The translations under genes were made by a program, and so were the position numbers. The notes under the pieces were generated by a model that was not told the DNA's origin, did no database searches, and saw only the letters and a list, made by a program, of their open reading frames with translations. A stretch of 64,000 nt of DNA. Source: Vibrio spartinae. Its GTDB lineage: Bacteria; Pseudomonadota; Gammaproteobacteria; Enterobacterales; Vibrionaceae. The stretch lies in contig NZ_AP024908.1 in the NCBI RefSeq assembly GCF_024347135.1, forward strand, positions 248,001-312,000. The letters are read 5' to 3'. Numbering within the stretch: the stretch's first letter is position 1; every line of letters begins with the position of its first letter. Positions 28,198-37,142 of the stretch are shown one piece after another.

Positions 28198-28560
28198 ATG
28201 ATGACTTTCCAATTCAAAGCGACAATCACTGAGATAGGTATGCTAGCGAATGAAGCGTTAAAAGAAAATATGATCATTTTGTTTAACCAAACTGCGCCAG
28301 AAGACGTGAAAGACTACTGCTTTATTCATGATCAAGGGCAGCATGTAGGCGCTATCACGACCCAAAGCACATTACTTATTGCAGATAAAGACTTTATCGT
28401 CACGGCAGTCGGGAGTGCTGTAAGCCAGAATTTGGCCAATTTAGGTCATATAACGATTAAATTTGATGGTCAACTGGAACCAGAACAACCAGGGACAGTT
28501 CATGTCATCGGTCATTGCCCAAACATCATACATGTTGGTAATGAAATCGTATTTGGTTAA
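28198..28560 (+). CDS. PTS sorbitol/glucitol transporter EIIA (SrlB), copy 2
   Basis: A 120-aa EIIA with the phospho-His region DYCFIHDQGQHVG and the family ending NLANLGHITIKFDGQLE. It may start at ATG 28198 or 28201. Sequence drift from copy 1 is larger than in the membrane subunits, so the second set may prefer another hexitol or pentitol. Confidence 0.9.
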   Translation: MMTFQFKATITEIGMLANEALKENMIILFNQTAPEDVKDYCFIHDQGQHVGAITTQSTLLIADKDFIVTAVGSAVSQNLANLGHITIKFDGQLEPEQPGTVHVIGHCPNIIHVGNEIVFG

Positions 28561-28693
28561 CACTGTTGCAAGCAAAGGCTCAACATTGGTCTTCAAAGGG
28601 TGAATAGCAGCAAACGCTGCGAATCACGGGTTGGTAACAGATTTTCAGATTGAAATGAATCATCTAAAAACTGTTATATCAAAGGAGTACAAA

Positions 28694-29311
28694 ATGACTT
28701 CTGTTCATATTAAAAACGTCGTTTTTGACATCGGTAATGTGGTGGTTCGCTGGAATCCTTTGGAGATTATCCGGCTTACTTTTGATGACAGCAGTGCTGT
28801 TGAAGAGCAAGCGAAGTCAATATTTCAGTCTGAAACTTGGTTAAGTTTGAATAAAGGTTTGATCACTGAGAATGAGGCAAAAGCTCAGTATAAAGAAGCC
28901 TTAGGGTTAACGGAGCTAGAATGTGAGCGGCTGTTTTATTATGTGAAACAGACACAGATTCTCATCTACGGTTCTGTTGACCTGATTAAGCGCTGTCAAT
29001 CTGCCGGCTACCATGTTCTGGCATTAACCGATAATGTTCATGAAATTGTCTCTTATCTAAAAACAACCTACACATTCTGGGATTTGTTTGACGGGGCGAT
29101 AGTTTCTGCGGAAGTTGGCTTATTGAAGCCTCAGCCAGAAATTTACCGGTCACTGCTTGCTCAATATGATTTAAAGGCTTCAGAAACCGTGTTCATCGAT
29201 GATATGCCATACAATGTCAAAGGCGCACAATCTGTTGGTATGACGGGCATTCAGTTTGAAAACGCTGCCCAATGTGAGCAAGGCCTAAAGTCATTCGGTG
29301 TCCGGCTTTAG
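28694..29311 (+). CDS. HAD-superfamily phosphatase (YihX-like)
   Basis: A 205-aa HAD-IA hydrolase. Motif I VVFDIGNVVVRWNP (nucleophile Asp), motif II LTDN, motif III Lys in GLLKPQPEIY and motif IV FIDDMPYNVKGA are in order. YihX-type enzymes remove phosphate from alpha-glucose 1-phosphate and related sugars. It follows the second sorbitol PTS block by 133 bp. ATG 28694 has AAAGGAG 9 bp upstream. Confidence 0.88.
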   Translation: MTSVHIKNVVFDIGNVVVRWNPLEIIRLTFDDSSAVEEQAKSIFQSETWLSLNKGLITENEAKAQYKEALGLTELECERLFYYVKQTQILIYGSVDLIKRCQSAGYHVLALTDNVHEIVSYLKTTYTFWDLFDGAIVSAEVGLLKPQPEIYRSLLAQYDLKASETVFIDDMPYNVKGAQSVGMTGIQFENAAQCEQGLKSFGVRL

Positions 29312-29408
29312 TGTGTTGACGGCACATTGGTTTAGGTTGGTGGCGTTCACCTTACCGCGGTTTTATCTTTCCTTGAGTATCTTTGCCATATTCCTAAATT
29401 AGGTCTCT

Positions 29409-30332
29409 ATGAATAAAGAATATAAGAAGCGTATCGATAGCGTTATTCAATACATTGAAACGCATCTGGATAACAAAATTTCACTGACTGAAGTGGCAAA
29501 TGTCAGTCATTTTTCGGTCTATCACTTTCATCGAATTTTTACCGGTATGGTTGGTGAGACGGTCAATGATTACATTGTTAGGCGAAGACTTGAACGCGCC
29601 GTCAATCTCTTGATTTTTAAACCTGAGTTATCGGTGACTCAGATAGCTTTAGATAGCGGGTTCTCGTCAAGTGCCAATTTTTCAAAAGCGGTAAAGCTGC
29701 ACTTCGGTTTTAGCCCGTCAGAAATACGTAACCCGGCAAAAGTGAAAGATAGCAAGATTGGAAAAATATCTAGCAAGTATGGAAAAGCTTTCCATCCCTC
29801 TGATTTGTATCCTGTTCGCATCACAAATGAAGTGATAAATCAACTTAACTCAGAGGATGTAAATATGAATATTGAAGTCAAAGAATTTGAGAGCCGACGC
29901 GTATGTACTTTAGCCTCACAGCGAGGTTATGAGCCAGAAGGCATATATGAAGCATGGGACAAGCTGATCGATTGGGCTGCTAACAATGGCATAAAGCAAG
30001 ATGAGCAAAAACGATTCGCTTTTGCGTTTGATAATCCAACAGTGACGCCGGTTGATAAATGTCGTTACACCGCTTCAGTTGTGATTGGTGAGCAGGTTCA
30101 AGTCAAGCCGCCATTTTTACTGTCTGAAATACCGCAGGGTAAATATGCGGTGCTCTATTTTAAAGGTCGCCCAGAAGAAACCATTAAAGCTCAGTTGAGT
30201 ATTTATGCCGATTGGTTGCCTGAGAGTGGATTTGAGCCAGATAATTTCCCGATGTTAGAACGTTATCTGAACGATGCGAGAGTGGATGGATATGTAGAAA
30301 TGGAAATTCACGTTAAACTGAAGGAAATGTAA
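29409..30332 (+). CDS. AraC-family regulator with GyrI-like effector domain
   Basis: A 307-aa protein with an N-terminal AraC HTH pair (YIETHLDNKISLTEVANVSH; FSVYHFHRIFTGMVGE; IALDSGFSSSANFSKAVKLH, FGFSPSEIR) and a C-terminal GyrI-like domain (~150-307; YEPEGIYEAWDKLIDWA, CRYTASVVIGEQV, GKYAVLYFKG). The architecture matches Rob/SoxS-related regulators that bind small hydrophobic molecules. It ends 21 bp before the next gene. Confidence 0.9.
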   Translation: MNKEYKKRIDSVIQYIETHLDNKISLTEVANVSHFSVYHFHRIFTGMVGETVNDYIVRRRLERAVNLLIFKPELSVTQIALDSGFSSSANFSKAVKLHFGFSPSEIRNPAKVKDSKIGKISSKYGKAFHPSDLYPVRITNEVINQLNSEDVNMNIEVKEFESRRVCTLASQRGYEPEGIYEAWDKLIDWAANNGIKQDEQKRFAFAFDNPTVTPVDKCRYTASVVIGEQVQVKPPFLLSEIPQGKYAVLYFKGRPEETIKAQLSIYADWLPESGFEPDNFPMLERYLNDARVDGYVEMEIHVKLKEM

Positions 30333-30353
30333 GCGGACAGGGTTAACGCGAAG

Positions 30354-30890
30354 ATGGACAAAGTCGTCGAACTCATCAGGCAAGATCCAATCCGAGTTGA
30401 GGCACTCAATCACGTGTCTCAATTGGGGTTGCCTCAGTGCTATATTGCAGCGGGTTTCGTTCGAAATTTAGTTTGGGACGCATTGCATGATGTCAACGTG
30501 TCAACGCCTTTGAATGACGTCGATGTGATCTACTTTGACCCTCACGAGCAGAATCCCAGTGCCTGTTCGGTGTATGAATCGCGACTCAAAACTTGTATGC
30601 CACAACTGAATTGGCAAGTCCGTAATCAAGCAATCATGCATGAACGTCATGGTGACTCGCCTTACCAAGGCACCGTGGACGCAATGCATTATTGGCCAGA
30701 AAAAGAAACGGCTATCGCTGTTCGCCAAGTTGCTCCAAATCAGTATGAATGTGTTGCTGCTTTTGGTTTTGAGTCGCTATTTGGTTACTGCATCACACAT
30801 AACCCTAAACGGTCACGGGAAACCTTTGAACAGCGTGTTGATGCAAAAGGGTGGCTCGTTAGGTGGCCATTGCTGAAAGTTGTGTTATAA
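30354..30890 (+). CDS. Nucleotidyltransferase family protein (COG3575 type)
   Basis: A 178-aa protein with an N-terminal YIAAGFVRNLVWDALH block and the acidic pair in TPLNDVDVIYFD, diagnostic of the predicted nucleotidyltransferases sometimes called YkoS-like or COG3575. SLFGYCITHNPKRS follows. It lies 21 bp after the AraC-GyrI gene and may be co-transcribed. No substrate is known to me. Confidence 0.8.
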   Translation: MDKVVELIRQDPIRVEALNHVSQLGLPQCYIAAGFVRNLVWDALHDVNVSTPLNDVDVIYFDPHEQNPSACSVYESRLKTCMPQLNWQVRNQAIMHERHGDSPYQGTVDAMHYWPEKETAIAVRQVAPNQYECVAAFGFESLFGYCITHNPKRSRETFEQRVDAKGWLVRWPLLKVVL

Positions 30891-30900
30891 CAAAGCATCA

Positions 30901-31003
30901 TGTTGATAAGGCTGTTGTTAATAAGGGGCTGTTGTTAATAAACATATTGTTAATAAAAATATTGTTAATAAGGCTATTATTGATAAGGTTATTGTATATA
31001 AGG
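30901..31003. repeat. Intergenic tandem array, about seven 14-16-bp units
   Basis: Repeated imperfect copies of (C/T)(A/T)TTGTTAATAAGG fill the gap between the nucleotidyltransferase gene and the DMT transporter, right up to the latter's start region. The period varies between 14 and 16 bp. Confidence 0.8.
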
Positions 31004-31004
31004 A

Positions 31005-31907
31005 TTGTTCATTATCAGTCATTCACTTTTTAAAATAGTCATACTGACTGGGTTGGCATTAATTGCTTTTGCTGCTAACTCGGTACTATGTCGATTAGCA
31101 TTGGGTCATGAAGCCATCGATGCGTCAAGCTTTACGGCGATTCGGCTACTATCCGGCGCCGTTGTGCTGTTCTTGATCGTTCTCACTACGCAAAAGAATA
31201 CCGACACCCTAACGCAAGATGCCCGTCCGAAAGGGAGTTGGACTGCCAGCTTCATGTTATTTCTATATGCGATGACCTTTTCCTATGCGTATATCTCGTT
31301 AGACACCGGAACCGGCGCGCTGATTCTGTTCGGTGCCGTTCAAATTACCATGATATTGCACTCCCTTTTCTCTGGCACAAAACTACATGTTACGGAGTGG
31401 TTAGGTATCACGACAGCTTTCGCCGGGTTTGTTTATTTGATTCTTCCGGGCGTCAGCGCACCATCCTTGTCGGGATTTTTGCTGATGGCGACATCTGGTG
31501 TTGCATGGGGAATTTATACCCTGAAAGGCCGAGCTTCGAAAAATCCGCTGTTGGATACAGCCTATAATTTTTTCAGGTCTGTTCCGCTGGTGATCATGCT
31601 AACCCTCATCACAATGCGCCATGCCGGTTACTCATCAGAAGGAATCTGGTTAGCGATTGTATCCGGCGGTATTACCTCCGGGATTGGTTATACGCTTTGG
31701 TATATTGCGCTAAGCGGCCTTTCCTCGATACAAGCCGCCGTGCTCCAATTAGCTGTCCCGGTCATTGCGACTTTTGGCGGTGTTATATTTGTATCTGAAG
31801 TGATTACTTCCCGTCTGATCATGTCAGCAATTTTAGTGCTGGGTGGGATTTTAATGGTGATTTTAGGTCGCTATTATTTTATAAAACGCATATCTGATAA
31901 AACATAA
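31005..31907 (+). CDS. EamA/DMT-superfamily transporter
   Basis: A 300-aa inner-membrane protein with about ten helices in two EamA repeats (ALIAFAANSVLCRLAL; SAILVLGGILMVILGRYYF at the end). DMT members usually export metabolites. The start is uncertain: TTG 31005 directly abuts AAGGA, too close for a normal ribosome-binding site. The array repeats end exactly there, so repeat expansion may have displaced the original start; ATT 31011 or TTG 31053 are alternatives. Confidence 0.85.
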   Translation: MFIISHSLFKIVILTGLALIAFAANSVLCRLALGHEAIDASSFTAIRLLSGAVVLFLIVLTTQKNTDTLTQDARPKGSWTASFMLFLYAMTFSYAYISLDTGTGALILFGAVQITMILHSLFSGTKLHVTEWLGITTAFAGFVYLILPGVSAPSLSGFLLMATSGVAWGIYTLKGRASKNPLLDTAYNFFRSVPLVIMLTLITMRHAGYSSEGIWLAIVSGGITSGIGYTLWYIALSGLSSIQAAVLQLAVPVIATFGGVIFVSEVITSRLIMSAILVLGGILMVILGRYYFIKRISDKT

Positions 31908-32034
31908 GCTATTTTATAAAAAGTAAGTCAGGCACAACAATATATATAATCCGTTGCTGCATACGGAAAATCATCTGTTACGCTGCTCACTGACCCGTGA
32001 GCAAGATGTTAGCGATAGCTTGAGGAGAACATGG

Positions 32035-32238
32035 ATGCCATACGTCAATATTAAAATCACCAAGGAAGGCGCAACCGCTGAGCAAAAGGGAGAACTGATT
32101 GCCGGTGTGACCGAATTACTTGAAAGGGTGTTGAATAAAAATCCGGCCACCACGGTCGTTGTGATTGATGAGGTGGAAACTGATAACTGGGGCATTGGCG
32201 GTGAACAGGTGACCCATCGCAGAAAGAAAGGCATGTAA
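32035..32238 (+). CDS. 4-oxalocrotonate tautomerase-family protein
   Basis: A 67-aa protein whose second residue Pro becomes the catalytic N-terminal proline after Met removal (MPYVNIKITKEG). The remainder fits small tautomerases (AGVTELLERVLNKNPATTVV, then NWGIGGEQ). GAGGAGAACATGG provides the ribosome-binding site. Members act as hexamers on unsaturated keto acids; the true substrate is unknown. Confidence 0.9.
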   Translation: MPYVNIKITKEGATAEQKGELIAGVTELLERVLNKNPATTVVVIDEVETDNWGIGGEQVTHRRKKGM

Positions 32239-32378
32239 TGGTGAAACTTGGCCTTGATCATCTTTGCGTCACGGCGGCATTTGCCTCGGAACCTCGACAT
32301 GTACGCGCCGCAGAATATTTCATGATTGATGAGCCAAGCACCTTAAATTTACGGTATTATGTACAATTGACCCAATGA
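32238..32378 (+). CDS. Small ORF coupled to the tautomerase gene
   Basis: A 46-codon frame starts at the ATG that overlaps the tautomerase stop (TAATG). It begins MVKLGLDHLCVTAAF and ends before the YkgJ-like gene. I do not recognise it. The coupling suggests translation, but composition is not decisive; it could be a remnant of a longer gene. Confidence 0.3.
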   Translation: MVKLGLDHLCVTAAFASEPRHVRAAEYFMIDEPSTLNLRYYVQLTQ

Positions 32379-32387
32379 TAGTGACTC

Positions 32388-32693
32388 ATGATTATACCCA
32401 CTAAAAATCTTTCTTCTTCAAATGTATCTTCTTCAAATGTATCTTGCTCAAACTGCGAAGCATGTTGCTGCCGTCTTGAAGTCATGATCATTTCAGATAC
32501 CGGTGTGCCGGAAAAATTTATTGAACGTGACCAATACGGTAGTGAGACAATGATGCGTCTCGACGACGGTTGGTGCGCTGCTGTAGATCGAGAAACTTTA
32601 ATGTGCACGATTTATGAAAACCGTCCCTGGATATGTCGTGAGTTTGAAATGGGGTCTGACGAATGCATCGATGAGCGAGAGAAATTCCTATAA
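32388..32693 (+). CDS. YkgJ-family Cys-cluster protein, possibly shortened by a nonsense change
   Basis: A 101-aa protein with the CxxCxxCC zinc/iron-chelating cluster (CSNCEACCCRLEVM), GWCAAVD and MCTIYENRPWICREFEMGS typical of the family. The N-terminus holds an in-frame 15-bp duplication (SSNVSSSNVSCSN). After the TAA at 32691 the same frame stays open for 16 more codons (reading NKFKEFEDYARMWGER) to a second TAA at 32742-32744. This resembles a normal C-terminus, so the stop may be a recent mutation. Confidence 0.75.
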   Translation: MIIPTKNLSSSNVSSSNVSCSNCEACCCRLEVMIISDTGVPEKFIERDQYGSETMMRLDDGWCAAVDRETLMCTIYENRPWICREFEMGSDECIDEREKFL

Positions 32694-32744
32694 AATAAAT
32701 TTAAAGAATTCGAAGACTACGCGAGAATGTGGGGAGAGCGATAA

Positions 32745-33504
32745 ATAAGACCGGAATAGAATTCAATTTTCAATATTCATGTTGCAGAAAAGATATATTT
32801 GAATCAGTTGATTCTTATAAATAATGGCAAGCAGAATATTGAACCTCATTCAAAAAATCAGGGTGATTTATATAATAATTGTGTTCTAAAGTTTGTAATT
32901 TTGTAAAGAGAACTTTGAATTCAATGAATTTATTCTAAAATTAGAATTTTAAAGGGATTAATTAATCGAAGTGATGTGTGATTGTCTCAAAGGGAAAAGA
33001 GCGGGAACGCAATCTAAAATAGAGAGTTATAAGGCAAATTTGGGCAAGTATAACTAACGGGTTATTCATGTAACCAAATGAAAAACAGTGGGTTGTTGTG
33101 CGTATCTCACACGATTTAGTCTACAATTTTAGCCAGTTAATATGGGCGTAACATGACTTTTACGTTAAGTTAATGACAGGTATGCTGGTTTTTTTTAAAT
33201 TTAACAATAACAGATTTAGATAATAATTTATCCGCAGGGGTAATTATTTAAATCGAATGGTTTTGTTATTTTTTTTCATAACTGCATTATTAAATTAATT
33301 TTTATTTTGAGCGCGTTCACCTTTGGGAAAAATTGCATTGTCTATTCGGGGGGTGGCTTCTAAAATATTCATCACTTAACTCTTTTTAATAATAAAAGCA
33401 GTGTGTTAAGTCAAACAAAAACTTGCTTGCAAGAACATGAATTGTACTTAACGACCCAACCTCTGTAAGTCGTATTGGTTGAGAGGTAAAACTGGAGAAT
33501 AAAA
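32745..33504. other. AT-rich gap before the xylanase gene
   Basis: About 760 bp, very A+T-rich, no credible gene. It separates the YkgJ-like gene from the xylanase, whose promoter must lie within it. I see no clear operator. Confidence 0.5.
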
Positions 33505-35181
33505 ATGGCCATAGTGAAAACGACGACCACTCGTGCAAAAAAATTTTTGACTATTCTGACCGTAACTGCGGGCGTTTTGTCGGCAACTGCCAGTGAGGCA
33601 AAAACCCTCACCTCGAACGAAACCGGCACCCAAAATGGTTACTACTATTCATTCTGGACTGATGCGCCAGGTACCGTTTCTATGACATTGGGAGATGGCG
33701 GAAATTACAGCTCACAATGGCACAACACCGGCAACTGGGTTGGCGGTAAAGGTTGGAACCCGGGCGGCCGACGCGCCGTAAAATATTCAGGTACCTTTAA
33801 CCCTTCCGGTAACGGCTACCTAGCGCTGTACGGCTGGACAACCAATCCGCTGGTTGAGTATTACATCGTTGATAACTGGGGCAGCTATCGACCCGGTACA
33901 AACGGAACCTATTACGGTACCGTGAATACTGACGGCGGCACCTACGATATTTATCGTACTCTGCGGGTAGATAAGCCTTCGATTGAAGGGGACAAATCCA
34001 CATTCTATCAATACTGGAGTGTGCGTCAGCAAAAACGCACTGGTGGGACGATCACCACCGGCAATCACTTCGATGCATGGGCCGGCAAGGGCTTAAACCT
34101 CGGAAAATTCAATTACATGGTAATGGCTACCGAGGGTTATCAAAGCAGTGGTAGCTCGAACATCACGCTGGGCAGCACTGGCGGCGGTGATAATGGCGAC
34201 GGTGACGTCGGCTCGAGCAGTACCGATATTGTGGTCCGCGCAATGGGCATCAGTGGCCAAGAGCACATTAACCTACTGATTGGGGGTACTGCGGTCGCCA
34301 GCTGGAATTTAAGCAACAGCTATCAAGAGTACACCTATAAGGGGAAAGCTGCCGGGGATATACAAGTTCAGTATGACAACGATACCAATGGTCGTGATGT
34401 CGTCTTAGACTGGGTCTATGTCAACGGTGAAACCCGACAGGCTGAAGATATGGAATACAACACCTCTACCTATGACAATGGTAAGTGCGGTGGTGGCTCA
34501 TATTCTGAAAACATGGACTGTAATGGTGTCATTGGCTTTGGTAATACTGATGATTGCTTTAGCGGCAACTGCTCTGGCAACGGCAACAACGGCGGCGATA
34601 ACAACGCGTGCCAAGGTTATGTCGGTATCACTTTCGACGACGGCCCTACCAGTAATACAGGGACACTCATCAACCTTCTGAAACAAAATAACCTTAAACC
34701 GGTAACATGGTTTGCTTGGGGGCAGCGCGTTAGTCGCAACTCGTGGCGGATATCCCAAATGAAAGAGGTGGGTGAAGTTCAAAACCACAGCTACACTCAT
34801 CCCCACATGTCGAATTACAGCTATCAACAAATCATCAATGAGCTAAGCCGAACCAGTCAGGCGATCCAAAATGCCGGAGCGCCGGCACCGACTTTGTATC
34901 GTCCGCCATATGGTGAAGTGAACTCAACGATTCAGCAGGCAGCACAAAATCTTGGTATGCGCGTGGTAACTTGGGATGTGGATTCCAAAGACTGGAACAA
35001 CGCGAGCACCAGCGCCATTGTGAATGCAGCGAATCGACTGCAAAACGGACAGATCATTTTAATGCACGATGGCTACAGCAACACCAACAACGCCGTTGCG
35101 CAAATTGCCCGTAATTTGAGAGCGAAGGGGTTATGCCCCGGACGGATTGATCGATACAGTGGCAAAGCAGTTGCGCCATAG
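33505..35181 (+). CDS. Secreted bifunctional GH11 endo-xylanase / CBM / CE4 acetylxylan esterase
   Basis: A 558-aa modular enzyme. Signal peptide ~1-33 (ATASEA end). GH11 domain ~36-228: [13 protein letters not shown], nucleophile Glu in [13 protein letters not shown] (E118) and acid/base Glu in [10 protein letters not shown] (E210). A Gly/Asp-rich linker leads to a xylan-binding module resembling CBM36/CBM60 (~238-350; [25 protein letters not shown], paired Cys). After a second Asn/Gly linker comes a CE4 polysaccharide deacetylase (~370-550) with metal site [18 protein letters not shown] and RPPYGE. It would cut the xylan backbone and remove acetyl groups. GGAGAATAAAA precedes the ATG. Its higher G+C and isolation suggest acquisition. 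Confidence 0.95.
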   Translation: MAIVKTTTTRAKKFLTILTVTAGVLSATASEAKTLTSNETGTQNGYYYSFWTDAPGTVSMTLGDGGNYSSQWHNTGNWVGGKGWNPGGRRAVKYSGTFNPSGNGYLALYGWTTNPLVEYYIVDNWGSYRPGTNGTYYGTVNTDGGTYDIYRTLRVDKPSIEGDKSTFYQYWSVRQQKRTGGTITTGNHFDAWAGKGLNLGKFNYMVMATEGYQSSGSSNITLGSTGGGDNGDGDVGSSSTDIVVRAMGISGQEHINLLIGGTAVASWNLSNSYQEYTYKGKAAGDIQVQYDNDTNGRDVVLDWVYVNGETRQAEDMEYNTSTYDNGKCGGGSYSENMDCNGVIGFGNTDDCFSGNCSGNGNNGGDNNACQGYVGITFDDGPTSNTGTLINLLKQNNLKPVTWFAWGQRVSRNSWRISQMKEVGEVQNHSYTHPHMSNYSYQQIINELSRTSQAIQNAGAPAPTLYRPPYGEVNSTIQQAAQNLGMRVVTWDVDSKDWNNASTSAIVNAANRLQNGQIILMHDGYSNTNNAVAQIARNLRAKGLCPGRIDRYSGKAVAP

Positions 35182-35274
35182 GTTGAGTGGGCGAAACATT
35201 TCTCGCCCGCAATGAAGTACCGATCATAAAGTACCGACTATATTCGCGAGGGAGAGCGACAGTTAGATAGTCCC

Positions 35275-35360
35275 CCATTTCTGACTTACTCCCACCTCAA
35301 GGCCGCAGATATCCGTCTGCGGCCTTGTCTGTTCTTCGTGATAAAAAAGTGGTGAAGTTA
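35275..35360 (+). repeat. Dispersed structured repeat, partial copy 1, acting as terminator-like hairpin
   Basis: TTTCTGACTTACTCC, then a strong hairpin AAGGCCGCAGAT-ATCC-GTCTGCGGCCTT (about 35299-35326), then a short shared tail (AAAGTGGTGAAG). The same hairpin with the same flanks occurs near 36664 and 45721. Here it lies about 110 bp downstream of the xylanase gene. Confidence 0.75.
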
Positions 35361-35585
35361 ACCCATTCATCAGTCAAAGTGACTTCTTGATGTTTCTTAA
35401 ACAGCGAGAAGCTTTAGCAACAAGCTTTAGCCACAAGAAAAATGAAATAAGAAAGGCAAGGAAAGTGAATCCTACTAAGCCTGAACATCACGCAATCTCA
35501 GAGGCAAATATATGGCTGACAAGATCAGTGGTTTAGGTATGATGGCAGAGTGGCGCATCACTTTCATTGGGGCGGAGGAAGAAAT

Positions 35586-35933
35586 TTGGCAGTCGTATCT
35601 AAGGATAATTCAGAACATTATCAATGGGGTGGGCAATGTGATGGTTGGCACTTGGTTAAGTCTCAGAGCCTCAGCGTCATTCAAGAGCGAGTTCCCCCGG
35701 GTTGTTCAGAGGTTCGTCATCTGCACAACAAGTCAGAACAATTTTTCTTTGTGTTATCCGGTTGCGCGACACTCGAAGTCAATGGCGAAACTTTTGAATT
35801 ACTGCAAAACCAAGGTTTTCATGTACCAAGCAACACACCTCACCAATTGAGTAATCGTGGTCATACCGATCTACATTTCGTTGTCACATCTACGCCACCA
35901 AGTCATGGTGATCGTGTTGAAAAACCAGCATAA
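35586..35933 (+). CDS. Cupin-domain protein
   Basis: A 115-aa single-domain cupin. Motif 1 is ERVPPGCSEVRHLHNKSEQF (metal ligands His, His, Glu), followed by FFVLSGCATLEVNG, and motif 2 HVPSNTPHQLSNRG. TTG 35586 is chosen because GGAGG lies 7 bp upstream and the protein then starts just before the fold; the frame extends to GTG 35550. Function unknown; such proteins range from isomerases to sensors. Confidence 0.8.
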   Translation: MAVVSKDNSEHYQWGGQCDGWHLVKSQSLSVIQERVPPGCSEVRHLHNKSEQFFFVLSGCATLEVNGETFELLQNQGFHVPSNTPHQLSNRGHTDLHFVVTSTPPSHGDRVEKPA

Positions 35934-36008
35934 CGAGAAAACACTAGTCTAGCACTGTGTACCACCATCAGTCGCCTAAGCGTTAAGTGCTGAAGAGCAA
36001 AGGTCAGT

Positions 36009-36194
36009 ATGGCAATCGCTTATCGGCAGATAAGTATTGATGACGATCTCGACTTATGTATTGATGCCAGAAAAGATGCATACTTTTGTCGCTTCGGACA
36101 TTATGATGGATTCGATGACTTCATCAGAGGTATCGCAGAGAGTTGGCGAACGATTGGTGACCGCGGGATGGTGCGACATCCACATATTTTTTAG
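36009..36194 (+). pseudogene. Truncated GNAT acetyltransferase gene
   Basis: The first ~45 residues (AIAYRQISIDDDLDLCIDAR, then FGHYDGFDDFIRGI) match the N-terminus of a family of GNAT enzymes, but the frame ends after 61 codons without any acetyl-CoA-binding motif. The rest is not found in the other frames downstream, so the gene is deleted, not just frameshifted. Confidence 0.6.
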
Positions 36195-36219
36195 CTCAGC
36201 TACCAAAAAGGATTCACTG

Positions 36220-36501
36220 ATGAATGTGGATAAAGCGAAAAAACGCATACTGAAACGCGTACAAAGGGGGTTCAACGGTTATCCGCAAATCTCCGTAGAG
36301 TATTTCGGCAAAACGGCAGATATGGCGACGGAAGTCGCGATCACCTTTTTATCTGAAGAGAATGGCGAACCTCAAATACAACGATTCACGAGTGATAAAG
36401 ACGTCAGAGAAGACGAAGCGATTCAATCGGTGTTGTTAAAAATCATTGAGCGTGCGGGCGCGAACACCGTATTAGAAAATCGAGTCATATCGGTTTGTTA
36501 A
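36220..36501 (+). CDS. Conserved small protein of unknown function
   Basis: A 93-aa protein (start MNVDKAKKRILKRVQRGF). AAAAGGA lies 8 bp before ATG 36220. It contains GYPQISVEYFGKTADMATEV and DVREDEAIQSVLLKIIERAG, giving an alternating alpha/beta pattern. I recall similar hypothetical proteins in other gammaproteobacteria but know no function. Confidence 0.7.
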   Translation: MNVDKAKKRILKRVQRGFNGYPQISVEYFGKTADMATEVAITFLSEENGEPQIQRFTSDKDVREDEAIQSVLLKIIERAGANTVLENRVISVC

Positions 36502-36663
36502 AGGTTCGCGGTTATGTTTCGTTTTTCTGTGATTTCAACATCGGCAACGAAACATACAAACGAGAGCATGGAGCCAGTCATGACATGCAATCCGATATAT
36601 AGCCGTCCAATTCAATCATAAAACGATTCAGGGCTTGCTGCCCATTTCTTGGTAAGGCAAGAC

Positions 36664-36801
36664 ATTCAAGGCCGTAGATATGTATCTGCGGCCTTTTCCA
36701 TTCTGACGCCTCACTCGCACCAGCACCTCAACATTGCCGCATGAAAAATAAAGTGGTGTGAAGTGCCTCGGGAAAAGCAGCGATACGGATTCAAACTGTT
36801 G
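36664..36801 (+). repeat. Dispersed structured repeat, copy 2
   Basis: Hairpin AAGGCCGTAGATATGTATCTGCGGCCTTTT (in two arms), then GACGCCTCACTCGCACCAG and GTGGTGTGAAGTGCCTCGGG, ending near CGGATTCAAACTG. The middle part is nearly the same as copy 3. The copy lacks the last ~70 bp present in copies 3 and 4. Confidence 0.8.
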
Positions 36802-36903
36802 CATTGAAGGGGTAGATTATTTCGGGGTTATTAGGGTTATTTTAATGTGCTTATTTATCCTCGGGGGGTTATAATAACTCCGTGTTAAAAAATAGGAGAT
36901 TCA

Positions 36904-37083
36904 GTGAAAAGTGCAGACTTAATTAATCTCTTGAAAAAGAACGGGTGGGAGTTAGTCAGTGTCAGAGGAAGTCATCACAAGTTCCGACATCCAGCTCATG
37001 ATGATCCGATCATTGTTCCACATCCCAAAAAAGATTTAAAAATTGGGTTGGTCAACAAAATAAAGAGACAAGCGGGGCTGTAA
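36904..37083 (+). CDS. hicA: HicA-type mRNA interferase toxin
   Basis: A 59-aa protein from GTG 36904, with AGGAG 7 bp upstream. Sequence landmarks: SADLINLLKKNGWELVSVRG, then the catalytic-His block GSHHKFRHP, and IIVPHPKKDLKIG, the classical HicA double-stranded-RNA-binding fold. It cleaves mRNA when freed from HicB. The antitoxin gene follows after 59 bp. It is short enough to be missed by length-filtered gene finders. Confidence 0.93.
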   Translation: MKSADLINLLKKNGWELVSVRGSHHKFRHPAHDDPIIVPHPKKDLKIGLVNKIKRQAGL

Positions 37084-37142
37084 ATCCTTTTGGTTGCACT
37101 TATCACTGATAACCGAACGTAGGATACGTAGGAGCGAACATT

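Noticed and set aside
35512..35850. 112-codon frame overlapping the cupin gene
   Set aside because: The overlapping frame encodes a clear cupin with both motifs; this one has no family features.
35928..35985. attC-like segment after the cupin gene (GCATAACGAG ... GCGTTAAGT)
   Set aside because: Both ends resemble integron core sites, but the inner arms do not pair convincingly; not counted as an attC site.
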